Positions 17,040-24,843 of a stretch of 64,000 bases of DNA are shown here, one piece after another. Location: the NCBI GenBank assembly GCA_947466075.1, contig CANIBP010000004.1, positions 124,001 to 188,000 of the forward strand, read 5' to 3'. Each line of letters begins with the position of its first letter. Position 1 is the stretch's first letter. This DNA is from Verrucomicrobiaceae bacterium (lineage in GTDB: Bacteria; Verrucomicrobiota; Verrucomicrobiia; Verrucomicrobiales; Verrucomicrobiaceae). The position numbers and the translations under genes were made by a program. The notes under the pieces were generated by a model. The model made no database searches. It saw nothing but the letters and a program-made list of their open reading frames with translations, and was not told the DNA's origin.

Positions 17040-17053
17040 CTAGCTTCAGCTAG
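17040..17053. promoter_or_regulatory. Short palindrome in the kinase/cytochrome divergent gap
   Basis: CTAGCT-TC-AGCTAG forms a perfect six-base inverted repeat ending 11 bases before the ATG at 17065. A second, weaker inverted repeat (CGGCA at 16978-16982 and TGCCG at 16992-16996) lies upstream in the same 142-base divergent region. The palindrome could be an operator, perhaps for the adjacent response regulator, or simply a small hairpin in the leader. No direct evidence distinguishes these. Confidence 0.3.
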
Positions 17054-17064
17054 GATGAGAGGTC

Positions 17065-19404
17065 ATGACTTCGTTTCGCTCCTGCCTGCTCTTTTGCCTT
17101 TCACCTATGCTAGCCACTGCGGCGGCGGAAAGCATCGACTTTGAAAAGCAAATCTTGCCCGTGCTGGAGCACAAGTGCTTCGACTGCCACAGCTCGCGTG
17201 CCAAGAGCATCAAGGGCGACGTTCGGCTTGATCAGGCTGCGGCGATCCGTGCGCTGTCGAAGGCCAAGACAGACGAGATGCTTCGTCGCACGGCCTTGCC
17301 CGCATCAGACGAAGACGTGATGCCACCTGCAAAGGAGCACTCGCCGCTGAGCAAGATTCAGCGCGAGATGCTGACGGACTGGATCGTTCAAGGCCGCAGC
17401 ACGGGCACCTGGACGGCGTTTGATCATGCCAAGAAGGTGACAAAGCTCGCAGTGGCTTCGACGGAGGCAGCGAGTGTGATCGCAGCGGCGGCGAAGATCG
17501 ATCAACTGCTAGAAAACAAGCTGCGCACGGCAAATCCTCCGCCAGTGGTGCCCGCGCCGCTCGCCGATGATCTGTGGCTGCGACGTGTGTCGATGGATCT
17601 GATCGGTCGCGGTCCCACGGCGACAGAAGCGGCGGCATTCTTGAATTCAAAGCATCCGGATAAGCGGGCGAAGCTGATCGACTCACTGCTCGCCACCGAA
17701 GGTCATGTGAGCAGCGCTTTCAACTACTGGGCGGATGCTTTGCGGCTACGCACCGTGAATGACAACGGACGCGGTGCCTTCACCACGAAGAACGATCCCT
17801 TCTCCAACTGGCTGCGTGATGCCCTGCGCGGCAACAAACGTTACGATGCGCTGGTGCGCGAGATGCTCACCAGCGAAGGCACAGAAGTGTCTGCGCCCGC
17901 CATCGGCTTCTATTTGCGTGATACTGGCAATCCCAATGCCTGCACGGAAAATCAGGCCGCGTTGTTTCTCGGCGAGCAGATCAGTTGCGCGGCCTGCCAT
18001 GACCATCCGTATGATCAGTGGACGCGGAAGGACTATTATTCCTTCGCCGCCTACACCACTGGCATCTCTGACCGCAAGCTCTCCGGCAAGATGAAGAAGG
18101 GCAAAGCCGGCGCCTCCGGCTATCGCTACCTTTCCGAACAAGACGCGAAGACGATCGAGCAAGTCAAAGCGCCCTTCAATCGCTACTGGGACCTGTCTCG
18201 CAGTGGCAAACTCGATAGCGTGCCGATGGAGGAAATCTTCAAGCCGCTCGAAGTCCTGCCTGCTGGTCTGCGCGAGCGCATGATGAAGACCGTCTCACTG
18301 GATCGCGTGCGCAACTGGACCACGATGATCTCCAGCGCACGTGGACTGGTGGGGGATAACAAAGTCTTCCTGCCCACTGATCAGTTCGTCTATCGCCTGC
18401 CGCGTGATTACCAATACGCGGATGCCAAAGGTGGCGACACCGTGACGCCCGCCGTGCTCTTTGGCACCTCACCTGCCTATGAGAAACCAAGCCAACTCCC
18501 GTTCGTGTATGCATACTGGCTGACCTCACCGCAGAACCCACGCTTCGCTCTCGTGCTGTCGAATCGGCTTTGGAAAAAGACCTTCGGCTGGCCGCTGTGC
18601 GGACCTGTCGCGGATGTTGTCGATGCCGCGAAGTCGCCCTGCCCAGAACTCACGAGTTATGTCGAGGCCCTTGTCATCGCCTGTGGCTATGATTTGAGAC
18701 AAATCCAGCGCATCCTGCTGAGCACACGCGCCTACGCGCGCGGAGCCATCGCTGAGGAGACGGCGGATCATTTGCCGCGACTCTTCGCCGCACCGCTGCT
18801 GCGCCGACTCACGGGCGAGCAGGTGTGGGACAGCCTCGTCGCGCTCGTCGATGACACCGTGGACGAGAAGCTCACGAGTGAAGCCGCTGACACCAGCTTT
18901 CAGTCCGCCGTCTATAATGCCAAGAGCATCGAGGACTTCTTCAACTACATGCTCGACCGCTGGGTGAAGTTTGATGGCAAGCCACCGCGCTCCGCTGGCA
19001 TCTATGAAGGCATGGACGACATCAAGTCCAAGCTCGGTGAGATCAATCCCGCCGGCCTCATCCGCGCCAGTGAGATGTCATCCCCCGCGCCAGATGGACA
19101 CTTCCTCGGCCAGTTTGGTCAAAGCAATCGCCTCGCCATCGGCAATGCCTGGACACTGCCCACGCTGCCTCAAGCTCTCACGCTGATGAACGGTCCCATC
19201 TTCGAGCACCTCACCAAAAGCGACTCATCCTTCAGCCGTGCTCTCGCGGCGCAAAGCAGCGCCGAAGCCAAGAAACGCCACGTCTTCCAGCTCCTCATCG
19301 GACGCCAGCCCAGCGCCAAAGAACAAACCCTCATCGCCACGCACACACCCGAACAAATCGCCTGGAGCCTCATCAATTCCAAGCAGTTCCTCTTTCTCCG
19401 CTGA
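17065..19404 (+). CDS. Secreted DUF1549/DUF1553 cytochrome (PSCyt1-PSCyt2-PSD1)
   Basis: A 779-residue exported protein with a signal peptide (about 1-21) and one c-type haem site, C38-F-D-C41-H42. DUF1549 follows (LWLRRVSMDLIGRGPTATE, from about 170), then DUF1553 (PRFALVLSNRLWKKTFG, from about 492, to the C-terminus). These proteins are typical of Planctomycetota and Verrucomicrobiota and are usually paired with a DUF1501 gene, as here at 19503. The reaction is not established; periplasmic redox or glycan processing is the usual guess. It is divergent from the two-component genes at 14362-16922, which may control it. Confidence 0.85.
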   Translation: MTSFRSCLLFCLSPMLATAAAESIDFEKQILPVLEHKCFDCHSSRAKSIKGDVRLDQAAAIRALSKAKTDEMLRRTALPASDEDVMPPAKEHSPLSKIQREMLTDWIVQGRSTGTWTAFDHAKKVTKLAVASTEAASVIAAAAKIDQLLENKLRTANPPPVVPAPLADDLWLRRVSMDLIGRGPTATEAAAFLNSKHPDKRAKLIDSLLATEGHVSSAFNYWADALRLRTVNDNGRGAFTTKNDPFSNWLRDALRGNKRYDALVREMLTSEGTEVSAPAIGFYLRDTGNPNACTENQAALFLGEQISCAACHDHPYDQWTRKDYYSFAAYTTGISDRKLSGKMKKGKAGASGYRYLSEQDAKTIEQVKAPFNRYWDLSRSGKLDSVPMEEIFKPLEVLPAGLRERMMKTVSLDRVRNWTTMISSARGLVGDNKVFLPTDQFVYRLPRDYQYADAKGGDTVTPAVLFGTSPAYEKPSQLPFVYAYWLTSPQNPRFALVLSNRLWKKTFGWPLCGPVADVVDAAKSPCPELTSYVEALVIACGYDLRQIQRILLSTRAYARGAIAEETADHLPRLFAAPLLRRLTGEQVWDSLVALVDDTVDEKLTSEAADTSFQSAVYNAKSIEDFFNYMLDRWVKFDGKPPRSAGIYEGMDDIKSKLGEINPAGLIRASEMSSPAPDGHFLGQFGQSNRLAIGNAWTLPTLPQALTLMNGPIFEHLTKSDSSFSRALAAQSSAEAKKRHVFQLLIGRQPSAKEQTLIATHTPEQIAWSLINSKQFLFLR

Positions 19405-19502
19405 AACCAAAAAACACTGCAAAGAACCACCGCGACTGGATGACATCAGAGACAAACTCATAGCTCTGCGTCCGTCCAATCTCTGCGGTTCAAACAATCC
19501 CC

Positions 19503-20771
19503 ATGAAAACCAACGACCTCTCACGCCGCGCCTTTGTCACTCGCCTCGCCAGCACCTGCCTCGGCGTCACCGTCGCGCCAGCCTTTGCCGCACCTGCGGC
19601 CAAAGCCAAAGCCCAGCGAGTCATCTACCTCTATCTTCAGGGCGCGATGTCGCATTTGGACACCTTTGACCTCAAGCCCGACAACAAAGAAGTCCAAGGC
19701 CCCACCACCGCCATCAAGACCAGCGCCGATGGCGTCATCATTACGGACAAGCTGCCTCAGCTCGCGAAGCACATGCATCACATGGCACTCATCCGCAGCA
19801 TGAACCACAAGACCGCCGTGCATGAGATCGGCCAGTATCTGGTTCACACCGGCTTCAAAAAACAAAACGGCATCGTGCATCCAACCTTGGGTGCTTGGAA
19901 TGCACGACTCGGCACGCACACCAATCCCAGCCTGCCGCCCTACATTTACCTCGGTGGCTTTGCCCAGCATCCAGGCTGCGGCTTCCTTGATGCGCGTTAC
20001 GGCCCCGTGCCACTGGGCTCTGCGGAGCAAGGTCTTCCCAACAGCCACCTGCCCGCAAGCCGCACTCAAAAAGAACTCACGAGCGGACTCGATCTCACCG
20101 CCTCGCTCGATGCCGAGTTTTCGAGTGCCTACAACCTGCGCGACATCAAAGCCTACACCGACCTCTACACCGACGCCGTGCGCCTCATGTCCAGCAAAGA
20201 CCTCGACGCCTTCGACATCTCCAAAGAACCCGCCGCCGCTCATGAAAACTATGGCAACACTAAAGTCGGCAAAGGTCTGCTGCTCGCGCGTCGCCTCATC
20301 GAGCGCGGAGCCAGCTACGTCGAGATCGAGCACGGCAACTGGGACACACATTTAAAGAACCACGAAGGCGTCGCCCGACTCTGCGGCGAACTCGATCCCG
20401 CGCTCGCATCCTTGCTCAACGACCTCCAACAACGCGGCCTTCTCGACAGCACCCTTGTCGTGCTCGCCAGCGAGTTTGGCCGCACGCCCGTGCTCGACGA
20501 AACAGGCGGGCGCGATCACCACAGCCTCGCCTTCACCTGCGCCCTCGCCGGTGCTGGCATCAAGGGCGGCCAGGCCTACGGCAAGAGCGACGAACGCGCC
20601 CACGAAGTCGCCGAAGATCCCGTCAGCCCCCTCGACTTCAACGCCACCATCGCCCACTGCCTCGGCCTGCCGCAGGATAAATTCCTCGCTCCGTTCCCCG
20701 GTGGCCAGGAGTTTGGTCCCTTCGGCAAGAAGACCGGAGAGAAGGGTAAGGTGATCAGCGCAATTCTGTGA
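19503..20771 (+). CDS. DUF1501 family protein (Tat-exported)
   Basis: A 422-residue protein with a twin-arginine leader (LSRRAFVTRLASTCLG) and the DUF1501 core. Recognisable segments are YLYLQGAMSHLDTFDLKP near residue 45, EIEHGNWDTHLKN near 278, and SEFGRTPVLDETGGRDHH, a metal-binding-like motif near 325-342. DUF1501 proteins have an alkaline-phosphatase-like fold related to sulfatases, but no substrate is known. The gene follows its DUF1549/1553 partner after 98 bases. It lacks any lipoprotein or membrane signal after the Tat leader, so it should be free in the periplasm. Confidence 0.85.
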   Translation: MKTNDLSRRAFVTRLASTCLGVTVAPAFAAPAAKAKAQRVIYLYLQGAMSHLDTFDLKPDNKEVQGPTTAIKTSADGVIITDKLPQLAKHMHHMALIRSMNHKTAVHEIGQYLVHTGFKKQNGIVHPTLGAWNARLGTHTNPSLPPYIYLGGFAQHPGCGFLDARYGPVPLGSAEQGLPNSHLPASRTQKELTSGLDLTASLDAEFSSAYNLRDIKAYTDLYTDAVRLMSSKDLDAFDISKEPAAAHENYGNTKVGKGLLLARRLIERGASYVEIEHGNWDTHLKNHEGVARLCGELDPALASLLNDLQQRGLLDSTLVVLASEFGRTPVLDETGGRDHHSLAFTCALAGAGIKGGQAYGKSDERAHEVAEDPVSPLDFNATIAHCLGLPQDKFLAPFPGGQEFGPFGKKTGEKGKVISAIL

Positions 20772-20778
20772 ACTGCGA

Positions 20779-20861
20779 AATAGCGACACGACGATACGCG
20801 TGCAGGAGCATGGCGTGATGAATTTCGACACGCTATTGTTTTATCGACCACAAGTTTGACT
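20779..20861 (+). promoter_or_regulatory. Structured 131-base gap between DUF1501 and DUF1552 genes
   Basis: AATAGCG (20779-20785) pairs with CGCTATT (20831-20837), which is followed by GTTTTAT. Between them ACGCGTGC can pair imperfectly with GCATGGCGT around an AGGA loop. Together they could form a branched hairpin, possibly a terminator. Downstream, TTGACT (20856-20861) overlaps TGAC-N6-GTCA, an inverted repeat that could be a -35 box under an operator for the next gene. No convincing -10 was found. Confidence 0.25.
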
Positions 20862-20902
20862 GGCGTGTCAGTTTCCGCCCGCGAGATTCGTTTCACCACT
20901 GC

Positions 20903-22231
20903 ATGAGCACCTTCACCACACGCAAGTCGCTCTCCCGCCGCACACTATTGCGCGGCGTTGGTGCCACGTTGTCGCTGCCTTTCTTGGACGCGATGGTGCC
21001 TGCCGCCACGGCTGCCGCTCGCTCGGTTCAGCCAGCAAAGCGTATCAGTTATATCTACATCCCGATGGGCTGCGATCAGTCGCGCTGGACGCCTGGGAGC
21101 AAGGACTCGCTCGATAAGCTTTCGCCCATTCTGCAGTCGCTGGAGTCGCTGAAGCAGCACTGCACGGTCATTTCGAATCTCGAACTCGAACCCGCCTATC
21201 CCGGCACACATGCCACATCGAACGCCTCCTTCCTCAGCGCTGCGAGAGTGAAGCACACCGAGAGCAGCGACTACTACAACGGCACCACCGCTGATCAGAT
21301 CGCCGCGAAGGCCATCGGTCAGCAGACGCAGCTTCCGTCACTGGAACTCGCGATGGATTTGATGCAAGTCGTCGGCCAGTGCGACAACGGTTTCGCCTGC
21401 GTTTATCAGAACAACCTCTCGTGGTCATCGCCCACCACCCCGCTGCCCGCTGAAGCGCACCCGCGACTCGTCTTTGAGCAACTTTTCGGTGATGGCGGCA
21501 GCAAAGCTGATCGTGCAGCCGCATTGAAGCGCCGCGCCAGCTTGCTCGACTTTGTCAAAGACGACATGACTCGCCTAGCGAAGCAACTCGGCCCGCAGGA
21601 CCGTGACCGCGTGAATCATTACCTCGACAGCATCCGCGAGGTCGAGCGCCGCATCGAAAAAGCCGCGGCCGCCGTTGCCGACAACGAGTTGCCCGATCTC
21701 TCACGCCCCACGGGAGTGCCTGCCAGCTATGCCGAGCACGCACGGCTCATGTTTGACCTGCAACTCCTCGCCATGCAGGGCGATGTCACCCGCGTGATCA
21801 CCTTCCAACTCGCCCGCGAGACCAGCAATCGCACCTACCCCGAGATCGGCATCAGCGACCCGCATCACCCGCTCAGCCATCACGGCAACGATCCCGCGAA
21901 AATCGAGCGCCTGTCGAAGATCAACGCCTTCCACGTCAGCCTCTTCGCCGAATACGTCGCCAAGCTCGCCGCAACGAAAGAGGGCGATAGCACACTGCTC
22001 GACAACAGCCTCCTCCTCTACGGCAGCGGCATGGGCAATCCCAATGTCCACGACCACACCAACCTCCCTGCTATCGTCGTCGGTGGAGCCAATGCCGGCG
22101 TGAAAGGCAATCGCCACTTCCGCAATGAGAAGACCGTTCCTTTGGCCAACCTGCATCTCACGCTGCTTGATAAAGCGGGCGTGAAGCTGGACAAGTTTGG
22201 CGACAGCAGTGGATTGATTGGTGTTCTGTGA
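20903..22231 (+). CDS. DUF1552 family protein (Tat-exported), without adjacent DUF1592 partner
   Basis: A 442-residue protein with a twin-arginine-like leader (SLSRRTLLRGVGATLSLPFLD) and DUF1552 hallmarks: RISYIYIPMGCDQSRWTP near 48, LDSIREVERRIEKAAA in the middle and LLLYGSGMGNPNVHDHTNLPAIVVGG near the C-terminus. It is about 30 residues longer than the copy at 10929. The usual DUF1592 cytochrome is not next to it; instead it follows a DUF1549/DUF1553-DUF1501 pair after a 131-base structured gap. It may therefore be transcribed separately or serve a cytochrome encoded elsewhere. Activity unknown. Confidence 0.85.
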   Translation: MSTFTTRKSLSRRTLLRGVGATLSLPFLDAMVPAATAAARSVQPAKRISYIYIPMGCDQSRWTPGSKDSLDKLSPILQSLESLKQHCTVISNLELEPAYPGTHATSNASFLSAARVKHTESSDYYNGTTADQIAAKAIGQQTQLPSLELAMDLMQVVGQCDNGFACVYQNNLSWSSPTTPLPAEAHPRLVFEQLFGDGGSKADRAAALKRRASLLDFVKDDMTRLAKQLGPQDRDRVNHYLDSIREVERRIEKAAAAVADNELPDLSRPTGVPASYAEHARLMFDLQLLAMQGDVTRVITFQLARETSNRTYPEIGISDPHHPLSHHGNDPAKIERLSKINAFHVSLFAEYVAKLAATKEGDSTLLDNSLLLYGSGMGNPNVHDHTNLPAIVVGGANAGVKGNRHFRNEKTVPLANLHLTLLDKAGVKLDKFGDSSGLIGVL

Positions 22232-22239
22232 ACTGCGGG

Positions 22240-22584
22240 TTACTTCATCAACACGATCTCAATTCCAAATCCTGCGCGGGATGCCAGAACGGCAAGCGGC
22301 AAAGGGATGACTAGGTTTTTAATAGCTGTGTCGAAGAATACAGAAAAATGGAGGGTGAATTCAGTGCTTGTTTTCCCAATCTCAACGAGATCGTCCTCAA
22401 TAGGTGCCAGTCGTGCGAGAACGGATGAAATGTGATCCTCCCAACTTTCAGAGAATTCTGGATTGAGTTCCATGACCCAGAGTCCTTCGACTTCTTCAAT
22501 GCGATCAAAATGATCAGTGGAACAGGCGGACCGTCTTACGCAGCGAAGAAGGCTGTTGGATGGTACCGTATTCTGTTTGTTCAT
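22240..22584 (-). CDS. Small protein resembling DUF4279
   Basis: A 114-residue soluble protein read against the DUF1552 gene. Its arrangement (an N-terminal strand, HISSVLARLAPIEDDLVEIGK, then TLHFSVFFDT and a C-terminal segment AVLASRAGFGIEIVLM) resembles DUF4279 proteins, small cytoplasmic proteins of unknown role. It starts 8 bases after the vapC stop, so it probably belongs to the same transcript as the toxin-antitoxin pair. Base composition is lower in GC than the flanking cytochrome and sulfatase genes, which suits an acquired cassette. The DUF4279 label is by eye and could be wrong. Confidence 0.5.
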   Translation of the reverse strand: MNKQNTVPSNSLLRCVRRSACSTDHFDRIEEVEGLWVMELNPEFSESWEDHISSVLARLAPIEDDLVEIGKTSTEFTLHFSVFFDTAIKNLVIPLPLAVLASRAGFGIEIVLMK

Positions 22585-22592
22585 CGGAAGAA

Positions 22593-22994
22593 CTACGAAC
22601 GAATCAAAACCCGCACCTTCAGCTTCGGTATGATTTTCGACATGAATTCAAAGTGTTTGTCAAAGGTGATAACTTCCGCGCCATAGGCAACGGCTACAGC
22701 GGCAATCAACAAATCAAGAGGTGGCACGATCAACCCGCCATCCTGGCAAGTCTGGCCGTATTGCTCTGCGGTTTGCCACATGAGAGCTGGAGTCCGGAGC
22801 ATTTGCACGGCACTGAGAAGAGTATCTGCCTTCTGGCGATCAGCTCTGCGTTCACCGCGCATCACCTCAAAGCGGATGGGCTCACAAAGCATGGCATTCC
22901 TGGATGCCAGATACGGTCCGATGAGTTGCTTGATTGGTTGCGGCGTTTTCGCCCGCATGAAGTCGATCCAGAGAACTGAATCCGGCAGAATCAT
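22593..22994 (-). CDS. vapC: VapC-type PIN-domain toxin ribonuclease
   Basis: A 133-residue PIN-domain protein. Acidic residues expected at the active site are present: Asp5 in ILPDSVLWID, Glu43 in IRFEVMRG, Asp94 in PPLDLLIAA and Asp112 in ITFDKHF. PIN toxins of VapBC systems cleave RNA, commonly tRNA or rRNA, and are held inactive by the antitoxin. Start chosen at ATG 22994, which overlaps the antitoxin stop by ATGA; the longer frame to 23051 would run into the antitoxin gene. Order (antitoxin first) and overlap are standard for type II systems. The RNA target is unknown. Confidence 0.85.
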   Translation of the reverse strand: MILPDSVLWIDFMRAKTPQPIKQLIGPYLASRNAMLCEPIRFEVMRGERRADRQKADTLLSAVQMLRTPALMWQTAEQYGQTCQDGGLIVPPLDLLIAAVAVAYGAEVITFDKHFEFMSKIIPKLKVRVLIRS

Positions 22995-23206
22995 GATGCA
23001 ACGGCCCAAGCTTGCTTCTTTTCTGTGCCTGTGGTTCCCACGGTGCTCCACTCGCCAGTCATGAACTTGTCCAGCACCTCACGGCGGCGTGAAAGTTGCA
23101 GACTTCTCGACAAGAACTTCAACACCGCGGCATCTCGGCGTTTTTCCCCGGAGATCCGCATGACGTCTTTCAGGTCTTTCGCATTGATATCGAGGGTTAC
23201 TTTCAT
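22991..23206 (-). CDS. vapB: VapB-type antitoxin
   Basis: A 71-residue antitoxin. The N-terminus starts with MKVTLDINAKDLKDVM and continues RRDAAVLKFLSRSL, consistent with a ribbon-helix-helix or related DNA-binding fold. The C-terminal part (LDKFMTGEWSTVG) would wrap the toxin. It sits directly before vapC with a four-base overlap. Such antitoxins usually repress their own promoter with the toxin as co-repressor. The subfamily resembles the small VapB/DUF2191 group, assigned by eye. Confidence 0.8.
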   Translation of the reverse strand: MKVTLDINAKDLKDVMRISGEKRRDAAVLKFLSRSLQLSRRREVLDKFMTGEWSTVGTTGTEKKQAWAVAS

Positions 23207-23212
23207 GTGTGA

Positions 23213-23240
23213 ATTTTACCTCATCTGAATAGCTAGGCAA
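23213..23240 (-). promoter_or_regulatory. Promoter of the vapBC-DUF4279 operon
   Basis: On the minus strand TTGCCT (23240-23235), a 16-base spacer and TAAAAT (23218-23213) precede the vapB ATG at 23206 by only 6 bases. The short distance implies a very short or absent leader, like the promoter at 10885-10913. Confidence 0.45.
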
Positions 23241-23299
23241 GTCAGGAGATGGCCGATGTCAGTTTTGGCAGCCAAGTGACGTTGACGAATACCTCGCTC

Positions 23300-24784
23300 A
23301 TGCTTTGCCGTTTTGCCGCCATTCTTATCTTTTCTGCCGCCTACTCGTTGGCGTATGACTTGCCCACCGACGTCGAAAAGCAGCAGTGGTCTTCTGTTTC
23401 TGAGCAGATCAATGCCAAAGCCGATCTCAACACTGCGCAGGCCGATGGCACCACGGCACTGCATTGGGCGGCTTATCATGACAGGGTGGACATCGTCACT
23501 CAACTGCTAGCGGCGGGCGCTAAAGCAGATGCCGCGAATCGCTACGGCATCACGCCTTTGTTGCTTGCCTGCCAAAACGGCAGCGAGGAGATCGTCCGGT
23601 CGCTCTTGAATGCGGGAGCAAATGCAAACGTGAAGCAGCGTGGTGGAGAGACAGCGCTGATGATTGCCTCGCGCACAGGCAAACCTGGCGCGGTGAAGGC
23701 TTTACTCGAAAAAAACGCGAAGGTAGATGCAGAGGATCGCGAAGACCAGACCGCGCTCATGTGGGCCGCAACGGAAGGACACGCGGAGGTGATCGAGTTG
23801 CTCGTTCAAAAAGGTGCCGACGTGAAACGCCGGCTCAAATCCGGCTTCACAGCCTTTCTTTTTGCCGCACGCGAAGGGAAAGCCGCTGCGGTGACTATGT
23901 TGCTCAAGCACGGCGCGGATAAGAAGGACGCCATTGTTACCGAACATAAAATAGGAGGCCGTGACGCTCCGAATGGCACCAGCGCGGTGCTTTTGGCGAT
24001 GGAGAACGGCCACTTCGAGCTGGCGATGGAGATCATCAAAGCGGGCGCTGATCCGAACGACATCCGCAGTGGCTTTACCGCTCTCCACGCGCTCACCTGG
24101 GTGCGCAAACCGCCGCACGGCGATGACGAATCCGGCCAGCCACCGCCAGACACGCATGGCAAGCTCAGCAGTCTCGACTTCATCCGCGAGATCGTGAAAG
24201 CAGGCGCAAATCCAAACGCATTGCTCGGCTCCGATGCCAAAGCGAAGGGCTTTGGCGCAATCAGCTTCAACAAAGCCACGCCCTTTCTCCTCGCCTGCCG
24301 CAATGCCGATCTGCCGATGATGAAACTTCTCGTCGAACTCGGCGCTGACCCGATGCGTCCCAATGCCGACGGCTCCACACCGCTCATGGCCGCTGCCGGA
24401 CTCGGTTGTTACGCGCCCGATGAGGAAGCCGGCACGGAGGATGAATGCGTCGCTGCGTGCGACTATTTGATCAGCCTCGGAGCCGACGTCAATGCCGTGG
24501 ACAAGAAGAATCAAACCGCCATGCACGGCGCGGCCTACAAGAGCCTGCCGAAGGTCGCCAAGCTCCTCGTCTCGAAAGGCGCGAAGATCGATGTGTGGAA
24601 TCAAAAGAACGACAAAGGCTGGACCCCGCTGCTCATCGCGCAGGGCTTTCGCCCTGGTAACTTCAAGCCCAGCGTCCCGACCATTGAAGCGATTAGCGAG
24701 ATTATGCGGTCAAACGGCGTGGCGCCGCCACCAGCACCGGATCGTGATTCAGGGCCGAAGAAAAAGGGCTACAATCAGCAGTAA
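23300..24784 (+). CDS. Secreted ankyrin-repeat protein
   Basis: A 494-residue protein with a signal peptide (MLCRFAAILIFSAAYSLA) followed by ankyrin repeats through nearly the whole length. Repeat cores such as DGTTALHWAAYHDRVDIV, YGITPLLLACQNGSEEIV, GETALMIASRTGKPGAV and DQTALMWAATEGHAEVI are in near-consensus register, and further repeats continue to about residue 460. Ankyrin solenoids bind proteins; no catalytic domain is attached. I chose ATG 23300, which starts the signal peptide, over 23249. Export of ankyrin proteins is common in this phylum and suggests a periplasmic or extracellular partner. Partner unknown. Confidence 0.8.
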   Translation: MLCRFAAILIFSAAYSLAYDLPTDVEKQQWSSVSEQINAKADLNTAQADGTTALHWAAYHDRVDIVTQLLAAGAKADAANRYGITPLLLACQNGSEEIVRSLLNAGANANVKQRGGETALMIASRTGKPGAVKALLEKNAKVDAEDREDQTALMWAATEGHAEVIELLVQKGADVKRRLKSGFTAFLFAAREGKAAAVTMLLKHGADKKDAIVTEHKIGGRDAPNGTSAVLLAMENGHFELAMEIIKAGADPNDIRSGFTALHALTWVRKPPHGDDESGQPPPDTHGKLSSLDFIREIVKAGANPNALLGSDAKAKGFGAISFNKATPFLLACRNADLPMMKLLVELGADPMRPNADGSTPLMAAAGLGCYAPDEEAGTEDECVAACDYLISLGADVNAVDKKNQTAMHGAAYKSLPKVAKLLVSKGAKIDVWNQKNDKGWTPLLIAQGFRPGNFKPSVPTIEAISEIMRSNGVAPPPAPDRDSGPKKKGYNQQ

Positions 24785-24843
24785 TTCGGAAGCGACGGTT
24801 AAATCATCGCAATCTGGGTCGCTTCCCGCCGTTTCATCGTCGC

